From: Dermatemys mawii | Taxonomy: Eukaryota; Chordata; Testudines; Dermatemydidae | NCBI GenBank assembly: GCA_007922305.1 | Contig: ML677335.1 | Span: 14,909,734-14,973,733, forward strand | Direction of reading: 5' to 3' | Length of the DNA stretch: 64,000 nt | Part shown: one piece after another, positions 38,161-49,995 of the stretch | Numbering within the stretch: the first letter of the stretch is position 1 | Layout of the letters: the number at the start of each line of letters is the position of its first letter | The notes under the pieces: model-generated | Told to the model about the DNA's origin: nothing | The model's database searches: none | The model's input: the letters and a program-made list of their open reading frames with translations, nothing else | Translations under genes and position numbers: made by a program

Positions 38161-38241
38161 CCACACAGGATGTTACTGCATGGCAAGCAGGGGCACTGTA
38201 AACTCTCATCCTGGTTTGCCATGCAGTAATATCCTGAGTGG
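38161..38241. repeat. MITE-like inverted repeat, 26-bp arms
   Basis: Positions 38161-38186 and the reverse complement of 38216-38241 match at 24 of 26 (core TTACTGCATGGCAA). The spacer is 29 bp. A related degraded copy is suggested at 37320-37440. The superfamily is unknown. Confidence 0.65.
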
Positions 38242-38589
38242 TACTAGGTCTCTCCTAAACTTCCGACATGGGTGCTAGCTATCCTGAGGATGAAGGCAGG
38301 CATTCTTTCATGTTCCTAGAGCCATCTAGCAGGCTATTACTACAAATAAGGTATTTGTACCTGTGCCCCTTCTTAGCTGAAAAGAATCTCCTGACTTTCT
38401 GAATCAAGGATGCCATCTTGGTCCCAGACCTGGACAGTCTGGCTATGGTTAATAGCTTGGACATTGGAAGAGAAGTTTAGTTCAGCAGGGTTTTTACATT
38501 AATCCTCACTGATACTTTTTGGTATCCAGACAGAATTCAACCAGGAGATTTTGTTCTTTGATCTGATCAAATTATATATTGGTATGAAA

Positions 38590-38685
38590 TTGAAAGCTAT
38601 CTGGGGCAGGAACTGTCTCTTTATTTGTACAACGCCCAAAGCAAAGGAGTCCTGACCTCTAAATGCTACCATAACACAAATAATT
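38590..38685 (+). mobile_element. L2-like LINE 3' end
   Basis: CTGGGGCAGGAACTGTCTCT, TTGTACAACGCCCAAAGCAA and 'GGAGTCCTGACCTCTAAATGCTACC...ACAAATAATTG' follow the familiar reptilian order of this 3' tail. Only the tail is present. Confidence 0.55.
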
Positions 38686-38689
38686 GCCA

Positions 38690-39919
38690 CAAAGTTCTGG
38701 TAATTTCACCTAAACTAGAGTTTTTCCAGGATGGTTTTGTGGAATCTGAAAACCAAGCACCATAGGAAACTGGGTACCAGCCCTAGTGGTGGTCTTTCTG
38801 CAGGCGCATCAGGCTCCCCTCTGCATATCATCAGGTGTCAAGATTAATCAGAATGACAGATTAGACACACCTGACCTAGTCCAGTTGCCATTACCTTCAC
38901 AGTGCCTGGTGTTGAATTAGTTCTTCTATCCATGCAAGAACCACACTAGTGTTGTTGTGAGAAAAAGGTTATTCTTTTAACTCTAAAAACCTTACTGTTC
39001 TAGGTGAGTTCTTTTCACAATTACATGGAAATAGTTTTCCTCCCATCATTTTATTTCAATCCTTGGCATTCCTTTGGAAGGCTGTGACATAAATGGGCAT
39101 TCCTAGCTCTCTAAAGATATATCGCAAGCATACGGAGTGTATGTGTCATTTCATTCTAGCCAAAATGTAAAAGACTTAGAGCCTCGAAATTGCAGCAGGC
39201 AAGATGTTAAAATCCTGCATGAGATGGCTTACTAGGTAACTGGCAAGTAATTTACGAAGTAGTAGTGAAGGCTGCTTCCACCAGGGCTATAGACGTACTG
39301 TGGGAGAAAGTGTGTGAGCCTCATCTGAGGAAAAATTGCAAAATAAGTTTCCATTCCTCTGCATAGGCATCCATTGGTAGGAAAGTTCTGCTGGGTTGGT
39401 TCCCAAATAATTCTTTAAACTACAAAGCTCTTGCTTTATATTATTGTACTTTAATAATAATTAAAACTTTGCTTATCCTTCCCCTCCCTTCTTCTGTGAA
39501 TCACTGCTTACCATTTGCCATTGATTGAGGGGTAAATCTCTGCAACCAAATGAGAAACTTCTTATCTGATAATTATCTTTCAAGTAGCAGCTTCCCTTCT
39601 CATCCAGCCCATCCTGGTAGTGTGGTAAATGACCAGAGTATAATTTGTAATACTGAAATATTTCTCTAAAGGGAGACGTGGACACATAACTACCTTTAGG
39701 TTATTTATATGTTATATCAAGTTGTTTTCTTAATACTAATAATCAGTTTCTGGAAGGTTTCTAAACTTTGGAAGAACACTTCTAATGGCCTGAGGTGAAG
39801 GGTGGGGCATACACCTGGAGCCTCCAGCAATATTAGACTATCGATGAATTTCACAGGTAGAAAGTATTGATGAATGAGAGGAGAAGCTGCTAACAGAAAA
39901 TTATCTGGTAAGAAATTTC
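38690..39919. other. intron, nothing recognised
   Basis: AT-rich unique sequence. The last 40 bases may already belong to the DIRS-like element that follows. Confidence 0.45.
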
Positions 39920-40499
39920 TCATTCTTCTTCGAGTATATGTTCTGCTGGGTGCTCCGTCATAGGATGTGTGCTCGCCCGTGCATTCTCAGTCGAAGACTG
40001 CAAAGTAGTGTCTACGGACCTGTGCCTGTACAGAGCAGTGCCACGGACTCTGACTGAGGGCGTATAAGGGAAGTATAAACCTGCCTCCCCTCAGTTCCTT
40101 TTCAGCGACCAGCTTGAGATGCAGAATTCTACTGTGTGCTGTATTCAGCTTCACAAACTACTCCAGGATTGAGATAATTCCAGTGCCATCAATATACTTT
40201 CCCTAAGCCTCTGGAGCCCTACAGGAGAAAGGCCAGACCACAGAAACAAAGGTCTCCACCCAATCAGTCCCACCATCTAAAAGGCACTTTTGACGGCTTG
40301 GTCAAGGGCAGGCATCAAGCAGTCCTCTACACCAGATCATGTATTGTGTCACTCCCCCCAATTTGGAAACCGACTGTCATACTACCTACCTCTCTGGGGA
40401 GTATCTTTTTTCAGATGAGTGGATACTGGAGGTCTTCAAAGTGGGCTACTCTATCAACTTCCATTCTGTTTCTCCTTCCCACCCACCTCCCATCCCCCT

Positions 40500-41020
40500 T
40501 CTTCTTTAGGGACCCTTCTCATGAGGAACGCCTAAAACAAGAAGTTAATTCTGTCTTCATTCTGGGAGCAATAGAACTGGTCCCACCAGAGTTCATTGGA
40601 AGAGGATTCTACGCTAAATACTAACTTGCTCCCAAGAAAGACAGAGGCTGGAGACCAATCTTCAACTTAAGGAATTTGAACAGCTATGTTCTAGCACAAT
40701 ATTTCAGAATGGTGACTGGTTCATTGCCCTCGACCTACAGGACGCCTAATTTCATGTAGCCATCCCCCACTCCCATAAATGTTCCCTGAGATTCATGAAA
40801 AAGGCAGATCACTATCAAGTTCTCCACTTCAGACTCTCCACGTCTCTGGAACACTCACAAGGGTCTCTCACTGCTCCCATGTATGGCTTCTCTGAGGCTG
40901 GTGTCCCCAAGAGTCCATTTGGCAACATTCAGAACATTTGCACCGTTCCAATCTCTGGGCCTCTACATCAACTACAAAATAACTACATGCTAACTCCAGT
41001 GCAGAGAATAGACTATAAGA
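40500..41020 (+). pseudogene. reverse-transcriptase remnant of the DIRS-like element
   Basis: The frame reads RDPSHEERLKQEVNSVFILG then AIELVPPEF, and after a stop APKKDRGWRPIFNLRNLNSY. It continues GDWFIALDLQDA, stop (40747-40749), FHVAIP, which is the first catalytic Asp block with its Tyr codon turned into a stop. An internal deletion lies just before GDWF. Further on, LTPVQRIDY marks the region after the catalytic YxDD block, which itself is not readable. The block order and the 'DLQDAYFH'-type motif are typical of DIRS reverse transcriptases. Confidence 0.7.
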
Positions 41021-41329
41021 GCTACTCTAGACTCCACAGCAGCAAGAGTCTGCCTACCCAAGGAGAAATTCTCCACTCTATCCAACCTAATGTCAGCATT
41101 ACAATGCAGTCCATAAACCTCAGTGAGGACATGTCTACAGGTCTTGGGACACATGTCAGCTTCCACGTTTATGACTCCCCACACAAAGATGCACTTCAGA
41201 TTCCTCCAGGTATGAATAATAACACCCCAAACAGACACAGCCTCTCCAAACACATCAGTGCCTAAAAAAGATGTTGGACTCTCTTACCTGGTGCAAGGAC
41301 CCAAGGAAGGTCTGTATTGGAATCCCATG

Positions 41330-41580
41330 TTTGAATCCAGCACCTTTGAAAACTCTGACAGATGCATCTCTGTTAAGATGGGGAGCTCATCTAAAGGGGG
41401 AGACAGCGCAAGAAGAATGATTGGCACAGGAATCAGCACTCCATAGCACTATCCTGGAGCTGAGAACACTACAATATGCTTACCAACACTTTCTTTACAC
41501 TACACAAGGTCACTCAATTAGAGTAATACTGGACAACAGGCAGCAGTGTATCACATTAACCACCAGGGTTGAGCAAGATA
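41330..41580 (+). pseudogene. RNase H remnant of the DIRS-like element
   Basis: After a segment with 'DRCISVKMGSS' (41371 on, corresponding to the first catalytic Asp region), a frame reads AQESALHSTILELRTLQYAY then QHFLYTTQGHSIRVILDN. The E..L....ELR and VILDN blocks correspond to the Glu and second Asp motifs of RNase H. The continuation is shifted and not open. Confidence 0.65.
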
Positions 41581-42169
41581 CCAGTCCTTATGTGAAGAGT
41601 TGCTTAGGCCATGGAACTGGTGCATCAGATAGGAATATCAGCAGTATATCTACCAGGCCTCCAGAATACAATTGCAGACTCCCTGACACTTCTGGCAAGA
41701 TCATGAATGGTAGCTCAAAGACTCTGTCTTCCGCAGCATCTGCCAGACCTGAGTAAACTAGAGTATACCTCTTTGCCTCTCCAAAGTGAAATGCTCCACT
41801 CCAAGGGAGGTTACAACTAAAACTCTCTGGAGGATGCCCTGATAGCACCAGGGCCCTGTACCCTTCTTTTTGCTTACCCACTTATAATGTTAATCCTCAA
41901 TACCTTTCCCAAGCTGCACTGAGAAGGCGTGAGAGCTAGCTTCATAGCATCTGCTAGGCTGAGGCAAGTGTGGTATTCAAATCTCATCCACCTCTCAGAG
42001 ATAATATCCCTCAGACTTCCTATCACAAATGACCTATTGAGGTAGAACTCAGAGTCCCTCATCCATCCGAACATCCCGCTCTCTGAATCTCAGAGACTGG
42101 TTTCTGTGTGTCTCAGGCAAGGAATTGACCTTTTGGATAGTATATAGTCAGTTTATCCAGTAAAAGCCC

Positions 42170-42560
42170 AACACTTGCAAGACTTACCTTCAAAAGTGGA
42201 AGCACTTCCAATCCTAGTGCTCCCTCCCATCTTCTCAAGCCTTGGGATTTCTGCTTTCCAAGATCATGGAGTACCTATTGGCATTACAAACAGAGACTCT
42301 CCCAATGAGCTCTATCAGCGTACGTCTTGCCACCATCACAGCCTTTCTCTCACCCATTCAGGGCTTCTCAGTCTTTGCCCATTGTACAGCAACCAAATTT
42401 CTTATGGGCCTATACAACTTGTTTACTCCTGTTCAACAACCAGCCCCTGCAGTGGGACATCACCATGGCTTTAAACTCCCTCCTTTTAAACTACTGACCT
42501 GCTCCCTTCTCCACCTCTCCCTCAAAATGTATTCCTAATTGCCATCACCTCAGCAAAGCA
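42170..42560 (+). pseudogene. tyrosine-recombinase N-terminal remnant of the DIRS-like element
   Basis: From 42242 a frame reads LATITAFLSPIQGFSVFAH, then after TATKFLMGLYNLFTPVQQ comes a Pro-rich linker, and LTCSLLHLSLKMYS followed by 'LIAITSAKQ' in a shifted frame. It matches the pattern of the recombinase encoded by DIRS elements up to the helix that precedes the first catalytic Arg. The catalytic R-H-R-Y part is missing. Confidence 0.6.
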
Positions 42561-42629
42561 AAAGAGGGAGCTATGATTGTTCATAGCAGACTCACCATAC
42601 ACCACCTTCTACAAAGATAGTCATACAAA

Positions 42630-42726
42630 TATCTACACTGCAACTTTATAGCCCCACAGCCTAAGCCCAGTGAGCCCAAGTCAGTTGATACTAGCTAGCC
42701 ATGCATGTTTTATTGCAATGTAGATA
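42630..42726. mobile_element. 97-bp MITE with short terminal inverted repeats
   Basis: The left end TATCTACACTGCAA and the right end TTGCAATGTAGATA match as inverted repeats at 13 of 14. The interior includes AGCCCAAGTCAGTTGA, as in a common turtle element. No unambiguous target duplication is seen. Confidence 0.6.
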
Positions 42727-44339
42727 TACCCATAGTTTCAGTTTAAATATTATGTGCCCAATACTGCACCTGGGAAGAAGTGCACATGTCTGGACCTTTT
42801 ATTGTATACATTTCCCCCAAAATGCAGCATGGTTCATTCTGCAGTTTGTTGGCACATCCAAAGAAACAAGAATGAGAAGTAAATTTTCAACTTTGGCACC
42901 TCAGATCAAGGATTTAATCAGTCAGTGCACCTGAGATTTGTAAGTGTGGGACAAGTCAGCGCTTTACCCTTGAGAGAGGAGCATGCAACAGACATACAAC
43001 ACAATTTAATTTTTAAAATTGACTTATTTGCTTTAGAGAAAATATTGAACCACCACATTTTTGTTAGTTATATCAGAGATCCAAACTGTGGTTAGATAAA
43101 TCATCCCAAAAGAAATTTTCCTAGCTTCAGTCATGCCAAAAAAAGTGTCATTTTTATTAGAAATAAAAAGGTACTTTTTTATGAACGCTTCCTAGATGTG
43201 GTTTAAAGAGAGGACTCCTTAATTCTTCATTAGCAGCCCTCTGATGCATCGTCATTGTTTTGTATTACGCACCAACAGGATGGAAGACATGGACCCCAAA
43301 AATGCCATTAGACCCATACCCATATAATACACTAGGAAATGGTATAGACTCACAGTGATGCCTAAATCTTACATGCATTGACTTGAGGAAAGTGTAGAGC
43401 ACTTCACAAGGAGGAAGAATCATGCTGAATATTTAGTCCACAGATACATATTTATGTAACTTGAAAGAAAAATCTGTCAATAGTAGATTGAAAAGGTACA
43501 ACCATTGTGTGTGTGTGTATGTATGCATGTGTGTGTGTATCTATCTATCTATCTAAAAATTTTAAAAAAACAAGCTGAAAACTCAAAGGGCAATGTAAAA
43601 CATTCCCAACAAGCTTAATTAAGTAAAACCAGTAATAGACTTAAACTACTTTGAGTTCAAATTACTTTAATAAGGGTGTTAATTACTAGGGGATTAACAT
43701 TGCTTACATGTGATAATAGACATAGTTAGTCAGTAACAGGTGAGAATAATATGCATTTAAGAAGCACAGGAATCTAGCACAGATTACTTGCTGAGAACGG
43801 ATAATATTTCAAAGTGGCAGGAAAACAGAGGAAGAAGGACAGAGGCAAAAGTCCTATTTTTAATACCTTGTTGCTCAGGTAACGAGAGCCAGGCTAATTC
43901 TTGGAAAGTTACATATTACATGTCCTTTGCCATCACCCAACACAACTAAACAAATAACAAGAATTGAGACAAAATATAGCTTTATCAACATATGTCATCT
44001 AAGTGATTGGAAGAAGACTTTTCCAAAGAAGATAGCTAAAATTTTGCTGTGGGCCCCAAAGCTTGCTGAAATGTTTGTTAGTACAGATTAGTAGCTATGG
44101 ACTAGAGAGAGAAACTTGAAATGATAGGTAGGACGGGGATTGAAAAATCACTGAAGATAGTCAACCAAGAGCTATATTATCATACCTGGACTAGTGGTTT
44201 TGGCTTTACGTACAGTTTGGCTATAATCAATTCCTAAACCAGTGGTTTTGACTATACTTGCATTCCTGGTCCAGTGGCTCCCAGGTCTAGTATAGTATTT
44301 CCTAAGGGATGCAACTTCATCAGCCAGAAAGTAAGTGGT
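42727..44339. other. intron with compound microsatellite
   Basis: A (GT)n-(GTAT)-(ATCT)n compound tract occupies 43507-43554. The rest is AT-rich unique sequence. Confidence 0.55.
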
Positions 44340-44344
44340 GCCTA

Positions 44345-44760
44345 CCGTGGATTACTGTAATGTGCTTCTCATGAGGTAGCCCGTGAAGAAACTTCAGCTA
44401 GTACAGAATGTTAATGAGTTTATCACTCTGTGCTTCACAGATTTCACTGACTTCTGCTTGGTTTCTGGGTGCAATTCAAGGTGTTGATTTCTGATCTATA
44501 AAGTCCTTTAAATTTTTGGATATGGTATGTGTTCCCCCATGGTCTAACTCAGATGCTGAGATCAGCTGGACATTTCATCTAATGGTTGACATGAATTTAT
44601 TAGCTTTTGTTTACCTACAGAGGGGTCTCATTGGAAAGCTTCCAGTTTTGGAACTTGCTCTTGGATTGACAGAGCCCATGTATTTTGACCTTTGGGACAT
44701 GTTTCAAAGCTTCAGCACTTACCCAATTTTCTTCAAAGGTTGGGTTGAGCTGGTAGGATT
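44345..44760 (+). mobile_element. L2-like LINE reverse-transcriptase C-terminal remnant
   Basis: From 44347 a frame reads VDYCNVLLMR, stop, PVKKLQLVQNVNE. About 100 bp on comes GCAATTCAAGGTGTTGATTT with 'IYKVL' coding, matching the 'DYCN.LL..L......LQ.VQN' and 'R..FK.L...YKAL' blocks of L2-type LINEs. The following 240 bp is probably the degraded remainder of the same element. Confidence 0.6.
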
Positions 44761-47700
44761 TCAGTTCTCTAGTTGGTGAAGTCTTTAGTTAGTATTATTG
44801 ATGTTTGGTCAATTTATTGCATGTTTTTAAATGTGTATGGATGTGCTTAGAGGCACTACTGTACCATAGCTGTGCTGTATAAATTGAAAAATAAATCCCA
44901 AGTGGTGTATAATATTGCTCTGGAGCAGAGCTTCAAGGAAGAGATTAAAGAGACAGTCAGAATGAAGAGGCAGAATCTGGTCTCAGTGATGTATTGTACT
45001 AATTTTGGCATCAGCTGTTGGAGGTTTTGATGGTCATTAGCATAGGAATCCACAACACTGGACCATGTTACGTACTTCAGTGTGAGCCTTTACATTATTT
45101 CTTGTATTTATATTTACAGTTTTCTGAGTGCTCAAGTGAAACAAAGGCACTTACTTTATAGAGCGAAACAAAAAAGGTAAAAAAGACTCACCACCAAAAC
45201 AAACAACTCCTCTTCACCTACTGCAGAGCCCTAATTAACCTCTGCAGAAACAGATAAACTCTGTAGCATATCCAGAAGGTCAGTGAACTCTTTGGGGTTG
45301 GGAGGGCAGGACATTCCAGAGTCAAGAACCTCCTCAAAGAAAATGCCTTAAAAAAAATCTACGTAGACACCTCATCAGCATCCAGTGCTAGGACAATATC
45401 ATCATGAACCACCATAGCTAGCTAGTGCAATCTCAGTATTCTTCCTATACAGAGCTCCATTTTGTAGCTTGGTGTGGTTTATGTGATGTATAGTTTGGTC
45501 TGAATCTGAAGAATCTTATTGCATAATAATTGGAAAACTCCCTGCAGTTTTATCACTAGATAAGAACAATCCATATTAACCAAACTGTTCACCTCCAGGA
45601 ACAGTTCTGCTGATTGGGACTTCGCAAATGGAAGTGAAGAAATCCTTTTTTGTCTCCTGCACAGTCAGAGTTTAAGATTTTTAAAGCTTCGTATGTCACA
45701 GTTGGTCACATCAGAACTGGACTTCCACAGACAATGCTTAAACTGTCTTCCCTTTTATGTCATTTTACATAGCTATGATCTGAGAACGTGACTAGGTCTT
45801 CAAAATACTAAACTTTCAGTCTCTAAAAATAACCTGACTAGAGTTTCAAACTTTACATTATCATTATTGCACTCTTGAGTAGAAAATTTCAGTGTTTAGT
45901 TCTATAGTATAGTAGATTTACTTTATAGATTTGATGTGCATGTATACAAAGACAGGATGGATTAGCTTGTTCAAAATGGTATTTTTTCAGATAGGTTGGC
46001 TTTTTGTTGGTTAAGAGTCTGTGTATCCAGATTTAGTTTAGAATAAACTAAGGTTGTAGATACCTAGAGAGACCTACATTGATAATGCTGAAGTTAAGGC
46101 AAAATATATTTCCAAAGACAATAGTGATTTGAGGGGAGAGTCCCATAGAACTCATTCACTGGATATGCTAGCAGTTCCCAGTGGCTAGTAGTAAGATATC
46201 CAGTTGGCATGCTGACAGTGCCCCCCGCCCCGCTTTGAAAATAATGGATTATACAGTGAACATAAATCCAAAACAAGTACATAAAAACAACAAAATTGTA
46301 CTTAGAAACAGCATATTCCAGTTACACCAATGTTTAGGCAGCGTTTAGAGGAAAGCAAAGTGGTTCTGATTAAAATGATGGATTTTATTACTCCCAGATA
46401 GCGGCAGCTGTAAACACACAATATCTAAAAAGTTGAGGCACATGATACAGTTTTAGTGCAGATACAACAAATGTTATTGAGACTTCTGTGCCATATGTAT
46501 AATATGCCACTTTTCAATCTTCATTTTTCAAAACAAGCAAAGTATTTACGATTAAGACTGTTTTAAACCTGATGTTAAAAAAGCAACTGATAGAAAAGTA
46601 TAGCTTCTTTTGCCCAATGTGGGTAAAAATTCACTCTCCAGATCAGATATTACATGCTATATTTCAACCCAAAATAGAGTTTATAAACACCTGTAAAAAA
46701 AGACAACATAAAAGTTACAGCTTGAAATTCAGCTATAATAGTGTAAATGTTTCCTCATAGTTATAGCATGTAAGTTAGATTTTGAAAACATTGTGCAGAA
46801 TAGAGGTATAAGTTCTGTTTTGGGGGGCTGTGCACATAATTCCCTACATGGTCTTTGACAGCGCACGCTTTTGCGCCATAATCCCAAAAATTGGTGAATG
46901 ATCCTGAAATATGCATAATACACAATTTTTCATCCACACAAATTTTACCATTGACATATTTTTAAGCTTTGTTTGAAGAGACTTGTTGTACAGACTAACT
47001 GAATACGCAATAACAATTTGGCCAGAACCCCTGCCCTCCGGAGACTGACTGTCTGCCACACTGCTGCTTTTGAAACTCTTGTCTGTTTCTAAACTCAGAA
47101 GGCAGGGTTGGGGTTTTTTGTTTTACCACTAGTCCATTATTCTTTAATGACGAGGAAGAAGACATTTTATAATAAAGATTATTTGCACTGTAACTGCACA
47201 AATCTTCATATTGCATTGCTATATTATGTATTGCAGTGGCTGCCTGCTTATATTTGCTTCAATTACTACTTCACAGCAACTTTCTTCAGAAGACTTTGGC
47301 TTTTTAAAGTATTAATGGGATTTGCAAAAGTTGTAGGAGCTGAATGTTTTTTTAGTTATGCTAACAGAACAGCAAGCTTGTTCACATAACTCCAACAGCA
47401 TGCATATTTTTTCTTCTGCAGACGGTCCTAAATTCATTTGAAGTGTCAAAGAATTAGAGGTGTATTTGGGTTTACTCATGAATGTAACAAGACCAGGCAT
47501 CTCACAGAATATACCTCAAGTCCAGATTTTAGGAAAGCATTCTGCCCTTTGGGAGAATTTAGGTTATAAAGGATTAGTTTGAACTTTTGGCTTTTTTCTA
47601 AGCAAAACAACAGTTCCCTCTGGTTCAGATGTCATAACCTCTGAGTTTACATATTATACACTTACAAATGTGTGAGAGATTATACCCTAACATTCAAGAT

Positions 47701-48667
47701 AGTGACAGCTACTATTTTCACTTATGGACATAAATTTGAAACAGATGTAAGTATTTAAATGTAAAAGTAAGGTTTCATTTTTTGGTAAATGTTTAAATGT
47801 TATCTTATAAGTACAATTTCTACATTTAATATTTAAGCTTTTTTAAAACCATCAAATTTAAAATCAGTGCTCTGAAAACTGGAGACTCAAGACATTGCCT
47901 TGCTAACACACAAACTGCCCTGCTTTTGAAAATCTAGAGGTCAGTTTTCAAAGCATGCCCAGGAATTTACCCTGCGACTCCCATTGACACTAATGGGAAT
48001 TGCATAGCTAACTCCTGGAACATCACTTTGAAAGCATATTCCTTAGTGGTGAGCGATCCAGAAAAAGAGTAGCGTAAACTATAGAGAGACATTCACTGAC
48101 CGAGAGATCAATTTACACTTTGAAATATTATACTAGTGTGTGTTATTCCTGTTATGTGATCAGTGAGAGGATTTTAAAATTCGTCACATTCACAAAATAA
48201 GTCACCAGGAATAAATAAAAAATACTTTGACAAGTGGCTAACCAGGCTAACGTGATATTTGTCAGCACTGAAGAGATGAAGTGTTAATTGGAGCTGTTTG
48301 GTGCTGGTATTATTGTACAGTAAGTGAACTTTTTCTTGTACTTAGCAGGTTTAAGTTGCATATCTATATTTGTAAATATTTTTGTTATTTATTTGGTGTA
48401 AAAAATGTCCAATTCTGCTTCCGTTTGCCCCCATGATTTTCAGTTCTCTTCTAGAAGGTAATTTCATGGTGTTTATGCTTCTGTAAATATGGAAAAGATA
48501 CATTTTGTGAACTGACATTATTTAGTGTCTGAAGCTTTTTCATATATAACTTGAAAATGTTGTAACTGGATTTTATTAATATAATTTTATTATGAATAAT
48601 ATATGTATTGTACACAAAAGCATTGTGCTTGTTATATTTTATACCCACTGACTAAAGAAGACATTAT
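44761..48667. other. intron, nothing firmly recognised
   Basis: A run at 47940-48030 contains CTCCCATTGACACTAATGGGAA, a variant of the palindromic repeat motif also found at 61946-61983. The rest is AT-rich unique sequence. Confidence 0.45.
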
Positions 48668-48803
48668 TCTTTTTATTATTATTTTATTACTTATATTGTG
48701 GGTATGCCTAAAAGCCACAGTCCTGGAGCCAGAGCCCCATTGTGCTAGGCACTGTACAAACATAACAAAAAGATAGTCCCTTCTTCAGACTTTACAATCT
48801 AAT
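48668..48803 (-). mobile_element. L2-like LINE 3' end (antisense)
   Basis: Starts with a T/A-rich tail (TTATTATTATTTTATTAC), then 'AAAAGCCACAGTCCTGGAGCC', CATTGTGCTAGGCACTGTAC, AAACATAACAAAAAGATAGTCCC and ends TTTACAATCTAAT. It is the clearest copy of this 3' tail family in the window. Confidence 0.65.
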
Positions 48804-49536
48804 GGGGCTATAGTAACAGTTCCACTGAGATGTTCCGGTAATATCATAAACCATGAAAGTAGTACTCAAGAAGTGTGCATAATTATCTAGAACTAAGGAA
48901 TGTAGTAGAACATGGATACTGTCCCTTACTCTCCTGCTTCCTTCAAATACTGCTGATGTGGCTAGATTTTTGAAGTGCCTCCAAATCAGCTATGCTTTGA
49001 AAATACTGCTTGAGCTGAGTTGAGTAAGAGCAGTAGATGGTACTCATATTGATGTGGTGAATCTCTGTAATTCAGTGATGTGAGATAAATACCAAAGAAT
49101 GTAGCTGAATTCTCTTAATTCATAGACATGATATCATAGCTACTGAGAAGATTGTTTTACACAGTTCACAGAGTAACACTAGTAATCAAATCCTTACTCT
49201 CACAAGTAGTCCCATTCCCTTGAGCACGCTCTTTTAATAAGTAAAAAAAAAGATTTTGCCGGATACATTTAAAATATTTGGATTGCAAACATATTCCTGT
49301 CCACATTCACAGAGCAAGGGATTTTTTGTTCTAAAGCAGTTTTTCCTTACACTTTTTTTAAAATCCTCTCACTGATCACATAGCGATTATCAATATAGAA
49401 TCGTATAGTGATGTTGGTGTACAACAGCTGGTGTCATCCAGTACTGTAAGGTCTTCGTTTTGTTGATGGTTAAAATATTTCCTATATAATCTGTAGAGTT
49501 TTGGATCCTTCTGAATGATGGACAATGTTTTAATGT
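48804..49536. other. intron, nothing recognised
   Basis: AT-rich unique sequence. No exon or named repeat. Confidence 0.45.
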
Positions 49537-49995
49537 ACACTGTAAGCTCATTCAGGCAGGGACTTTCTTTTTTAAAGGTGAGTGATGTGTGTATTTCAGG
49601 GGTAGGCAACCTATGGCACGCATGCTGAAGGCGGCATGTGAGCTGATTGTCAGTGGCACTCACACTACCCAGGTTCTGGCCACCGAGCTGGGGAGCTTTT
49701 CATTTTAATTTAATTTTAATTTTAAATGAAGCGTCTTACACATTTTATTTACTTTACATACAAAAATAGTTTAGTTATATATTATAGACTTATGGAAAGA
49801 GACCTTCTGAACACATTAAAATGTATTACTGGCACACAAAATCTTACATTAGAGTGAATAAATGAAGACTCGGCACACCACTTCTGAAAGGTTGCCAACC
49901 CCTGGTGCATTGTGTACCTTGTCTGGCATGATCAGACCCAATCCCTCATTGGAGCCTCTCTAGGCACTACCAGAATTAAAATAATAATAAATATG
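49537..49995 (+). mobile_element. L2-like LINE 3' end, split by a hAT insertion
   Basis: The left part reads GTAAGCTCATTCAGGCAGGG ACTTTC and stops near 49596. The right part from 49913 continues TGTACCTTGTCTGGCATGAT, 'CCCTCATTGGAGCCTCTCTAGGCACTACC' and ends in AATAATAATAAATA. The two halves together give the normal order of the 3' tail, showing that the hAT element at 49597-49904 inserted later. Confidence 0.55.
49597..49904. mobile_element. 308-bp non-autonomous hAT element
   Basis: Terminal inverted repeats CAGGGGTAGGCAACCT and AGGTTGCCAACCCCTG match at 15 of 16. The flanking 8-bp duplications GTGTATTT (49589-49596) and GTGCATTG (49905-49912) match at 6 of 8. The interior has an AT-rich core with TTTTAATTTAATTTTAATTT and no transposase coding. 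The CAGGGGT ends are typical of hAT elements of the Charlie/Tip100 type. Confidence 0.8.

Larger units (their letters stand above)
39920..42560 (+). mobile_element. DIRS-like tyrosine-recombinase retroelement, decayed
   Basis: Reverse transcriptase, RNase H and tyrosine-recombinase remnants occur in the order expected for the DIRS group. The 5' part (about 39925-40130) begins CTTCTTCGAGTATATG and carries a TATA-like GTATAAGGGAAGTATA. It resembles the terminal repeat of turtle DIRS elements from memory. The gag region is almost absent: only about 150 bp separate that end from the pre-RT segment. Many stops and frameshifts mean no functional protein. The 3' terminal repeat is missing, as the element breaks off after the recombinase N-terminal region. 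It sits in the sense orientation within the long EXOC6 intron. Confidence 0.7.

Noticed and set aside
40795..41265. 156-codon open frame that could look like a novel gene
   Set aside because: It lies inside the DIRS-like relic between the RT and RNase H remnants, so it is transposon-derived.
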